A stretch of 64,000 bases of DNA from CALCHA01 sp035548175 (GTDB taxonomy: Bacteria > Planctomycetota > Phycisphaerae > WQYP01). Under the pieces are notes generated by a model. It did not search any database. It saw only the letters and a list, made by a program, of their open reading frames with translations, and was not told where the DNA came from. This document shows positions 17,246 through 23,949 of this stretch, in pieces. The position numbers were made by a program, and so were the translations under genes. The stretch is from NCBI GenBank assembly GCA_035548175.1, contig DASZTO010000002.1, forward strand, positions 34,813 to 98,812. Direction: 5' to 3'. Each line of letters begins with the position of its first letter. Positions within the stretch are counted from its first letter, which is position 1.

Positions 17246-17893
17246 CTACACCACAAAGGTCCGCGGCACGAAACGCCCCACCGAATTCTTGTACCGGCTG
17301 TAGGCCTGCCCATGCGTGGCCTCCATGTACCGCTCCTCCCGCCGCGCCTCGATCTGCAACAGCACAAAATCCAGCCCCGCCGCCGCCGCCACCAGCACCG
17401 TCGGCGCCAGCACCACCGCGCACACGTTGATCACCATCCGCAACGCATAAATCGGATGCCGCACCCACCGATACGGCCCCGATGTCACCATCACCAGCGT
17501 CTCCTTCGGATCGATCCCGATCCGCCACGACCGCCCCATCTTCCGCCAGCACACAAACGTCATCACCGTGCATGCCACGCACAACACCGCCGCCGCCACC
17601 GCCGCCGCCCACCACCACGGCGACGGCGCCCACAGCCACCCGATCAGCCACGCCCCCGTCATCCGCGACAGCCGCGCACGCGGCGCCAGCGCCGCCAGCC
17701 ACAACCCCCCCAGCAACGCAAATATGCACGGATACCACAAAAATATCCGCATCAAAATACCCACCGGCTCCCGCGGCAACGCGTTGGGATCCTTCCCGAT
17801 CTTCCGCGACATCCTCACCAGCTTGATCAGCACCCACCCCCAATAAATCGTGAGGCACACGGCGGCGATGAGCGGCGGTATCCGTTCCAGCAT
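17246..17893 (-). CDS. Isoprenylcysteine carboxyl methyltransferase-like membrane protein
   Basis: This 215-residue polytopic protein has about five membrane helices and the ICMT/phospholipid-methyltransferase C-terminal signature. That signature reads GPYRWVRHPIYALRM (about residues 139-153), then a helix, then EARREERYM and YSRYKNSVGRFVP. Family members use S-adenosylmethionine to methylate lipids or isoprenylated substrates; in bacteria the substrates are mostly unknown. The ATG at 17893 is preceded by a G-run and a TAAAAC sequence six bases upstream, so it may also be leaderless, though that box is weak. It ends 42 bases before the acyltransferase start on the same strand. Confidence 0.82.
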   Translation of the reverse strand: MLERIPPLIAAVCLTIYWGWVLIKLVRMSRKIGKDPNALPREPVGILMRIFLWYPCIFALLGGLWLAALAPRARLSRMTGAWLIGWLWAPSPWWWAAAVAAAVLCVACTVMTFVCWRKMGRSWRIGIDPKETLVMVTSGPYRWVRHPIYALRMVINVCAVVLAPTVLVAAAAGLDFVLLQIEARREERYMEATHGQAYSRYKNSVGRFVPRTFVV

Positions 17894-18012
17894 CCCCCTG
17901 TTTTAACGCAAATCCCTCACCCCGACGAGCCCCGCCCGCCTGCCGGGCATGAACCTTGCAACCTCTCCGTCAGACGACCATTGCCTCATCTCCCGAACTC
18001 AAGGAGACACCC

Positions 18013-18720
18013 GTGGCTTCCAATCACCTTCAGGAAAAACTGCTCGACTACATCCAGGACGCTCACTCCATGGAGCACAACGTCCTCAACATGCTCGATT
18101 CCATGATCGCCAACACCAAAGACCCCCAGATGCTCGAGCTCCTCCAGCAGCACCGCGCCCAGACCCAGCAGCATGAGCAGCGCCTCGCCCAGCGACTCGA
18201 TCAGCTCGGCAAGTCACCCTCCCCCATGGGCGAGGCCACCGCCGCCCTCACCTCCTGGTTTAAATCCATGGCCGACGCCCTCCGCGCCGATAAGCCCGGC
18301 AAAAACCTCCGTGACGGCTACGTCACCGAGCACCTCGAAATCGCCGCCTATCAGCTCCTCCAGCGTCTCGCCACCCGCGCCGGCGATCCACGCACCGCCG
18401 ACATCGCCCGCGAGAACCTCCACGACGAACAACAAATGGCCCGCCGCCTCGACGACCTCTGGGACCGCGCCCTCGACCTCACCCTCCAACAGGCCGGCAT
18501 CCACCACGACAACCAGGGCGCACGCACCGGCGCCTACGGCCAGCGCGCCGACGCCGCCGAACGCGGACCCACCTGGACCGGCTCCTCCGCCGATGCCGAT
18601 ATGGGCCTCGGACTCCACGGCCAGGCATCCCTCACCCATACCCCCTACGATCAGCAGCAGGGAAACGTCCCCACCGCCGCCGACGCCCCCAGCCCCCGAA
18701 ACCCTGCCCACCCCCATTAA
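18013..18720 (+). CDS. Ferritin-like (DUF892/YciE-type) protein
   Basis: This 235-residue protein has an N-terminal four-helix ferritin-like domain (about residues 1-165) and a disordered Gly/Ala/His-rich tail. Candidate di-iron or packing residues occur in regular helical positions: DAHSMEHNV, QTQQHEQRL, TEHLEIAAYQ and NLHDEQQMA. The fold resembles YciE/DUF892 stress-related proteins of unknown activity. A GTG at 18013 is chosen as the start because AAGGAG at 18001-18006 lies six bases before it; an upstream TTG at 17956 has no such site. It may be co-transcribed with the next gene, which starts 65 bases downstream. Confidence 0.75.
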   Translation: MASNHLQEKLLDYIQDAHSMEHNVLNMLDSMIANTKDPQMLELLQQHRAQTQQHEQRLAQRLDQLGKSPSPMGEATAALTSWFKSMADALRADKPGKNLRDGYVTEHLEIAAYQLLQRLATRAGDPRTADIARENLHDEQQMARRLDDLWDRALDLTLQQAGIHHDNQGARTGAYGQRADAAERGPTWTGSSADADMGLGLHGQASLTHTPYDQQQGNVPTAADAPSPRNPAHPH

Positions 18721-18785
18721 CCGCAACACCCGCTCCGCCACGGCAACACTCCCCCTGACGCCCCCTCCCGCGCCGGAATCTCCCC

Positions 18786-19439
18786 ATGCACCATCCCCGA
18801 TCACCCCTCCCGCTCCTCCTGCCCCTCGCCCTGCTCCCTCTCGCCAGCGCCGCCACCCCCGCCGCCAGCACCGCCCCCGCTTCCCAACCCGCCCTCCAAC
18901 TCACCGGCGCCATCCTCGATCCCCACGGCAAACCCGCCGCCAATTACCGCGTCGCACTCCACGCCAATCCCCCGCTCCCCAAACCCCTCGACGCCCTCTC
19001 CGACGCCGCCGGCCGCTTCACCCTCTCCGCTCCCCCCGGCGATTACCAGCTCACCTGCGTCCCCGACGGCGCCCGCTCCCCCATCGCCATCATCGACCAT
19101 CTCCTCATCAAACCCAACGCCCCGCCCCAACCCCTCGCCATCTCCTTCGCCGCCGCCTTCTCCATCACCGGAAAAGTCCGGCTCTCCGATGGATCCCCCG
19201 CCGCCGGCTGGACCGTCCGCGCCACCTTCCTCTCCCCCGATGGCGCCCTCGAACTCGACACCGATGCCCAAACCGCCCCCGATGGCTCCTACTCCCTCGC
19301 CGGACCCTACAAAAACGTCTCCTTCGTCGACGTCATCAGTTCCCCCCAGCCCGACCCCGCCAAAAATCTCACCGCCCCCGCCGCCGATATCAACTTCAAA
19401 CTGTTAAGCGAACAGGAAGAAATGAAACGCGTCCGCTGA
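18786..19439 (+). CDS. Secreted protein with carboxypeptidase-regulatory-like repeats
   Basis: This 217-residue protein begins with a signal peptide (LLLPLALLPLASA, cleavage near residue 23). Two tandem beta-sandwich units of the carboxypeptidase-regulatory-like type follow: LQLTGAILDPHGKPAANYRV...DAAGRFTLSAPPGDYQLTC and FSITGKVRLSDGSPAAGWTV...APDGSYSLAGPYKN (each shown by key strands). Such domains usually serve as structural or binding modules outside the cell. No catalytic motif is seen. Its stop codon lies 2 bases from the stop of the convergent pectate lyase gene. Confidence 0.75.
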   Translation: MHHPRSPLPLLLPLALLPLASAATPAASTAPASQPALQLTGAILDPHGKPAANYRVALHANPPLPKPLDALSDAAGRFTLSAPPGDYQLTCVPDGARSPIAIIDHLLIKPNAPPQPLAISFAAAFSITGKVRLSDGSPAAGWTVRATFLSPDGALELDTDAQTAPDGSYSLAGPYKNVSFVDVISSPQPDPAKNLTAPAADINFKLLSEQEEMKRVR

Positions 19440-19441
19440 TC

Positions 19442-20833
19442 TTATCGCCGCGCCACCAGCGAATTCTCATACGCCTCCAGCTCCGTGTATCCCGCCGCCG
19501 TCACCTTCCCCGCATCCGCCGCATTGTGCGGATCCAGCCCGTTCGCCGTCTCCCACGCATCCGGCATCCCGTCCCCATCCGAATCCAATGGCCCCTTCGC
19601 CATCTCCGTCGCCCCCGCACCCAGCGCCCCGATTCCCCCCACCTCCTTCTCATCCTTGATCACCGCCCCCTCCTTCCCCATCGACCGCACCTGCGCCACG
19701 ATCCGCGCATCGATCGCATCCCGATGCAGCGACGCCCCCGCATGCTCCAGCACATACTCCAACGCCTCCGCCGCCGGCAAAACGTCCACCGCCGCCTTCG
19801 GATGGTTATACGCCTCCTTCACAAACGTCGGCGCGTCCCCCGCCTTGTTCCCCCGAAAATCCTCCTCCGCCACCGCCCGCGGATTGAACGTGCCATCCTT
19901 GTCCAGATCGATCACATTCCCGCTCGAATACACATGGTCCGTCTGCGTATACAACGTCAACGCGCTGTGCTCCTTCGTATCCGGTCCCGCAATGAACACG
20001 TTCCCCAGGATGTCCTGGTGCCAGTCCGCCGCCGAATGCCCGCCCACCAATCCCCCCACCTGCCAGTTGTACACCACATCGTTGATCACCTGGATCATCC
20101 CCTTCGCCTTGGGATTCCGGCTGTCGTTGTCCGCCCACAACGTCCGGCACACCGTCACGTCCACCGCCTCGTCCAGCAACGCCCCGAACCGCTGCGGATC
20201 CAACCCCTCCGACACCAGGCAATCCTGCATCGTGATGTCATGCGACCGATCGTCCGCCCCCTTCGCCATCAACGCCTTGGGCTCCTCCGCCTCCCCGCCG
20301 CCCGCCGCCGGCGCTTTGCCCGCGCCCTTCGGCGGCGCCTTCGCGGTCATCCCCGTGTTGTCCCAACGCCCCCACGAAATCGTCAGATGATCCAGAATGA
20401 TGTTGTGCGAATAATTGATTCCGAGCGTCTTCGCGCCCCTCGCGCTGGCCATCCCCGCGCGAAACCGCATATACCGGATGATGATGTTCGACTGCCCCGT
20501 GATGCTGCATGAATTGTTGTAAACCGTGATGCCATCGCCCGGCGCCGATTGCCCCTCGATCGTCAGGTTGCTGGGAAACGCAATCGGCGACTTGAGCGTG
20601 ATGACCCCGCCCACATCAAAAACCACGATGCGGTTCCCCTTCGACACCGCCTCCCGAAACGACCCCGGCCCCGCATCCTCCAGATTCGTCACATGCACCA
20701 CCTCTCCCCCGCGCCCGCCCGTCGCTTGCGCCCCAAACCCGACCGCCCCCGGAAATGCCACCGGCCCCTCCGCCGCAAACGCCATCGGCGAACATGCCAC
20801 GATCGCAAGGAGATAACCGGGAAAGTTCCGCAT
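19442..20833 (-). CDS. Pectate lyase-like secreted protein (PL1 type)
   Basis: This 463-residue protein has a signal peptide (residues 1-20, ending in AFA) and a right-handed beta-helix of the pectate lyase superfamily. The N-terminus shows the family pattern GFGAQATGGRGGEVVHVTNL, DAGPGSFREAV and RIVVFDVGGVITL. Helix rungs such as NIIIRYMRFRAG and HNIILDHLTISWG follow. An insertion rich in Ala, Gly and Lys lies near residue 165. The C-terminus has DSDGDGMPDAWETANGLDP, a Ca2+-binding thrombospondin-type repeat common in secreted planctomycete enzymes. It should cleave pectic polysaccharide outside the cytoplasm. It fits with the rhamnogalacturonan lyase at 61870. Confidence 0.88.
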   Translation of the reverse strand: MRNFPGYLLAIVACSPMAFAAEGPVAFPGAVGFGAQATGGRGGEVVHVTNLEDAGPGSFREAVSKGNRIVVFDVGGVITLKSPIAFPSNLTIEGQSAPGDGITVYNNSCSITGQSNIIIRYMRFRAGMASARGAKTLGINYSHNIILDHLTISWGRWDNTGMTAKAPPKGAGKAPAAGGGEAEEPKALMAKGADDRSHDITMQDCLVSEGLDPQRFGALLDEAVDVTVCRTLWADNDSRNPKAKGMIQVINDVVYNWQVGGLVGGHSAADWHQDILGNVFIAGPDTKEHSALTLYTQTDHVYSSGNVIDLDKDGTFNPRAVAEEDFRGNKAGDAPTFVKEAYNHPKAAVDVLPAAEALEYVLEHAGASLHRDAIDARIVAQVRSMGKEGAVIKDEKEVGGIGALGAGATEMAKGPLDSDGDGMPDAWETANGLDPHNAADAGKVTAAGYTELEAYENSLVARR

Positions 20834-20845
20834 GAGATCGCTCCA

Positions 20846-21163
20846 TCAGCATTCATCATCAGACAGATATCGGCGTGCAGCATGCCGTACATGGAGAACC
20901 AAAACCAGTTGCTCGTGAATGGTGAAAATAATCCGATATGCGTGCCGCCGGTCGCCATATAAGTATTGTCGCGCCTCAAAGGGCAATTCCTCGCTCTCTG
21001 GCGCGATCGGGCATCGTTTCGGAAGGCGCTTTAAGGAATTAACGGCTTCAACAAGTCCGTTGTACCATGAGGTCGCTTGCTCCGGTGACTGCGACGCAAT
21101 CCATGAATATGCCTGGTCGATGTCTGCCAGCGCCGGATCGGTGATATGCAAGGTGTATGTCAT
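20846..21163 (-). CDS. RelE/ParE-family toxin
   Basis: This 105-residue protein has the RelE/ParE fold pattern: an N-terminal strand (YTLHITDPALADIDQAYSWI), a helix with PEQATSWYNGLVEAVNSL, LKRLPKRCPIAPE, and C-terminal strands RQYLYGDRRHAYRIIFTI and LVLVLHVRHAARR. Family toxins either cleave mRNA at the ribosome or inhibit gyrase; which applies here is not known. The start codon overlaps the stop of the small upstream gene by ATGA, the usual antitoxin-toxin arrangement. The region is visibly less GC-rich than its neighbours. Confidence 0.85.
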   Translation of the reverse strand: MTYTLHITDPALADIDQAYSWIASQSPEQATSWYNGLVEAVNSLKRLPKRCPIAPESEELPFEARQYLYGDRRHAYRIIFTIHEQLVLVLHVRHAARRYLSDDEC

Positions 21164-21354
21164 GCGCGCGGAATATTGTGTTTCTGCCGCAAAGTCTCGA
21201 ACGCCTCCCCCGCCTCTTGCATGCGGCCTTCCAGCGCGGCATCGTAGCCGCGCCGTATCGCGCCGACCGCCTGTGCCCGGTCAAGTTCCTCCAGCAACCG
21301 CGCCACATGCTTCTCCAGCGTGCTTACACGCACTTCCAGATCGGTGCTCGCCAT
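21160..21354 (-). CDS. Putative antitoxin of the RelE/ParE pair
   Basis: This 64-residue protein is mostly helical and charged, with an N-terminal coiled-coil-like stretch LEVRVSTLEKHVARLLEELD and a C-terminal EAFETLRQKHN. The family is not one I can name. Its role is inferred from its size, its position directly before the toxin and the four-base overlap. The ATG at 21354 is supported by GAGGAG about 7 bases upstream and a TATAAT -10 box at 21379-21384. An in-frame upstream start at 21390 would overlap the promoter and is rejected. Confidence 0.72.
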   Translation of the reverse strand: MASTDLEVRVSTLEKHVARLLEELDRAQAVGAIRRGYDAALEGRMQEAGEAFETLRQKHNIPRA

Positions 21355-21378
21355 GCAAAAACTCCTCAAACGCGCACC

Positions 21379-21384
21379 ATTATA
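21379..21384 (-). promoter_or_regulatory. -10 box TATAAT for the toxin-antitoxin operon
   Basis: On the minus strand GCTATAAT lies 24 bases before the antitoxin ATG, leaving room for the AGGAG site in a short leader. It abuts the stop codon of the esterase gene upstream (21391). Confidence 0.6.
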
Positions 21385-21390
21385 GCACAA

Positions 21391-22407
21391 TCACCGGACC
21401 CCACCGGCTGCCAAATTCACCGGCGCCGAATGCCCCTTTTCCCAAAACCCCCGGTCCCGCATGAACGCCAGCAGCGCCGCCGGCCACTCCGTTTCCTCAA
21501 TGTCGCGCCAACGCACGCCAAACCCATGCCCCCCCGCATTGTACAGATGCAGCTCCGCAGGCACATGCGCCTGCTTCAACCGCAGATACGCCTGCGCCAG
21601 CCCCTGCGAAATGTCCGGCCGATCGTCATACGAAGCCGCCATGAACGTCGGCGGAATCGTCACCCCGCCCACCGTCCCCACATCCCCCGCGCGCCCCGGA
21701 TACAGCAGACACTGAAAATTCAGCGCCGCCGATTCACGATCGATCGCATCCTTCGCATCCGGCGCTCCCGCCTCCGGCTTGTTCACCAGCAACGTCGCCA
21801 GCTCCCCGCCCGCCGAAAATCCCAGAAACCCCACACGCTCCGGATCGATGTGATACTCCCCCGCATGCGCCCGCACGAATCGCACCGCCCGTCGCGCATC
21901 GGCCAAAGCATCCCGATCGATCGTGTACGTCGATCCTGGCGCTCGCGCCAGCCGATACTTCAAGACAAAGCACGTCACCCCGCAATTGGCGAACAACTGC
22001 GCCACGTCATACCCTTCATGGTTGATCGACAAAAACATGTGCCCGCCCCCCGGCGCAATGATCAGCGCGCACCCCGTCGCCTGCCCCTGCGGCGGCAGAT
22101 AAGGCGTCACCGACGGATTGTGAATGTTCGTCACCACCGGAAAATGCAGCCCCACCCCCGCCGGCGACGTCGGCTCAATCTCATCCCGCCAGTTCACCAC
22201 CTCCGGCCCACCATTCGCCATCTGCCCCGGCACGCCATCCGTCCACAACGCCACCTCCGCCGGATGCCGATGCACATACGCCCGCGCCTCCCCAGCCGGC
22301 CGCGTCGCCCCCTGCTCCGGCACCATCCGCTGCTGAGAACACGCCGCCATCCCCACCGCAGCGCCTACGATCATACCCACCACTCCACACCTCATGCCAC
22401 CGCGCAT
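21391..22407 (-). CDS. Lipoprotein alpha/beta-hydrolase (acetyl-xylan-esterase-like)
   Basis: This 338-residue protein has a lipoprotein signal (GAAVGMAAC, Cys near residue 23) and an alpha/beta-hydrolase fold. The oxyanion segment is APGGGHMFLSINHEGYDVA, the nucleophile elbow is GFSAGGELA, and the late His lies in YNAGGHGFGVRW. The pattern matches bacterial esterases that remove acetyl groups from xylan and related glycans. The start at 22407 is chosen because GAGGAG lies 6 bases upstream and it gives a proper signal peptide. A longer frame to 22485 exists only because it reads into an ACGAA-rich intergenic repeat. Confidence 0.83.
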   Translation of the reverse strand: MRGGMRCGVVGMIVGAAVGMAACSQQRMVPEQGATRPAGEARAYVHRHPAEVALWTDGVPGQMANGGPEVVNWRDEIEPTSPAGVGLHFPVVTNIHNPSVTPYLPPQGQATGCALIIAPGGGHMFLSINHEGYDVAQLFANCGVTCFVLKYRLARAPGSTYTIDRDALADARRAVRFVRAHAGEYHIDPERVGFLGFSAGGELATLLVNKPEAGAPDAKDAIDRESAALNFQCLLYPGRAGDVGTVGGVTIPPTFMAASYDDRPDISQGLAQAYLRLKQAHVPAELHLYNAGGHGFGVRWRDIEETEWPAALLAFMRDRGFWEKGHSAPVNLAAGGVR

Positions 22408-22452
22408 CAATCGCTCCTCAATCCGCCACCAAAGCACGCCAAACTCATCAAC

Positions 22453-22494
22453 GTCTTTCGTGCCTCTCGTGTCTTTCGTGGCCATTTACCGTCG
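22453..22494 (-). repeat. ACGAA-rich 3'-flanking repeat, copy A
   Basis: On the minus strand this copy reads CGACGGTAAATGGCCACGAA and then ACGA-containing units about every 8-9 bases. It lies 17 bases after the stop codon of the DUF1552 gene (22512) and before the esterase gene. Confidence 0.75.
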
Positions 22495-22511
22495 TTTCAT
22501 ATGCCCAGGCC

Positions 22512-23906
22512 TCACGCCGAGATCGCCTCCGCCCGCCCGCTCGAATCCCCGAACTTCTTCGCCGAAACTCCCAGCCGGTTCAACAGCGATACATACAAAT
22601 TCGCCATCGGCGTTCCATCATCAAATTTCACATGCCGCCCCGGCGTCAGCGTTCCCCCGCCGCGCCCCGCCAGCAACACCGGCAGATTCGAATGCAGATG
22701 CTGGTTCCCATCCGAAATCGCCGACCCATAGCAGATCATCGAATTGTCCAGCAGGTTCCCATCCCCTTCCTTGATCGATTTGAGTTTATTCAAAAAGTAT
22801 GCAAGCTGCGTCGTGTGAAACGCATTGATCTTCGCGATGAGCGCCTTCTTATGTTCATCATTCCGATGATGCGACAAGTCGTGGTGCCCATCCGAAACGC
22901 CGATCTGCGGGTACGGCCGGTTCGACCCGTCGTGCGCCATGATGAACGTGGAAATCCGCGTGGAATCCGTCTGAAACGCCAGCGCCATCAGATCGAACAT
23001 CAGCCGCAGGTGCTGCTCGTAATTGTAATCCAGCGGAATGATCGGCTCATCGTCCGCCGCCGGCACCGGTATATCAAACTTCCCATTCTTCTGCAGACGC
23101 ACTTCCACCTCTCGAATGGAAGTGAGATATTCATCCAGCTTCCGCCGGTCCGTTGCCCCTAGGTTCCGCTGCAAACTCCGCGCATCATCCAGCGCCGAAT
23201 CCAGAATCGACGCCGTGTACTGATCCCGCTGCGCCCGTTGCTCCTTCGTCAGCCCGCCCGTCGAAAACAACCGCTCGAACACTGCCTGCGGATCCACCTC
23301 CGGCGTCAGCGGCTGCGTCTCCGACTTCCACGCCAGGTTGAACTGATACGCGCACGAATACCCCGACTCGCACGTCCCCGACGCCTGCCCCTTGTCGCAC
23401 GAAAGCTCCAGCGACGGAAACCGCGTCTCGCCGCCGATCGCCTGCGCCGCCACCTGGTCCACCGAAATCCCGGCGCGAATGTTCGCCCCCGCCGTCTTGC
23501 GCGGATGCGCCGCCGTCAGATACGTCCCCGCGCTGCGCGCGTGATCCCCGCCGCCATCCCCCAGCGCATTGGCCTGGTTGTGCGCAAACCCTGTCAACAC
23601 CGAAAAATCTCTCCGAAACGCCGCCAGCGGTTTCAAAATCGCCGGCAACTCAAAATCCGCCCCAAACGCCGCCGGCGTCCAATCCACCATGTTCTTGCCA
23701 TTGGGCACATACAAAAACGCCATCCGCTTGGGAAATGCGGCCGCCGCTGTCGATGCTCCCCCCGCGACCCCGACGCCCGAAGACCCACCCGCGCCCGCCG
23801 CCGCCGCACGCACCGCCGGCTCCATCACCTCCAGAAACGGCAGCGCAATCGCCGCCCCCAGCCCGCGCAAAAACGTCCGCCGCGGCAGCTCCCAGCGTCC
23901 AGCCAT
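22512..23906 (-). CDS. DUF1552 protein with Tat signal
   Basis: This 464-residue protein begins with a twin-arginine signal (RRTFLRGLGAAIALPFLE), so it is probably exported folded. The body matches DUF1552, with MAFLYVPNGKNMVDWTP, the stretch GGDHARSAGTYLTAAHPRK, and later DGHHDLSHHRND and DNSMICYGSAISDGNQH. DUF1552 genes are usually paired with a DUF1592/DUF1588 cytochrome-like gene in planctomycetes, as here 43 bases upstream. The biochemical role is unknown. Possible metal-binding His residues cluster in the DGHHDLSHHR region. GGGAGG precedes the ATG at 23906. Confidence 0.9.
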   Translation of the reverse strand: MAGRWELPRRTFLRGLGAAIALPFLEVMEPAVRAAAAGAGGSSGVGVAGGASTAAAAFPKRMAFLYVPNGKNMVDWTPAAFGADFELPAILKPLAAFRRDFSVLTGFAHNQANALGDGGGDHARSAGTYLTAAHPRKTAGANIRAGISVDQVAAQAIGGETRFPSLELSCDKGQASGTCESGYSCAYQFNLAWKSETQPLTPEVDPQAVFERLFSTGGLTKEQRAQRDQYTASILDSALDDARSLQRNLGATDRRKLDEYLTSIREVEVRLQKNGKFDIPVPAADDEPIIPLDYNYEQHLRLMFDLMALAFQTDSTRISTFIMAHDGSNRPYPQIGVSDGHHDLSHHRNDEHKKALIAKINAFHTTQLAYFLNKLKSIKEGDGNLLDNSMICYGSAISDGNQHLHSNLPVLLAGRGGGTLTPGRHVKFDDGTPMANLYVSLLNRLGVSAKKFGDSSGRAEAISA

Positions 23907-23949
23907 GCAAACCTCCCATCACCCCGCCGCCCCGCAAAATCCACAACCT

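Noticed and set aside
16310..18106. Open frame of 598 codons opposite the acyltransferase and methyltransferase genes
   Set aside because: Arg/Pro/His-rich translation without motifs; both minus-strand genes there have clear family signatures.
22408..22485. N-terminal extension of the esterase starting MATKDTRGTK
   Set aside because: It is a translation of the ACGAA repeat; the internal ATG has a good ribosome-binding site and lipoprotein signal.
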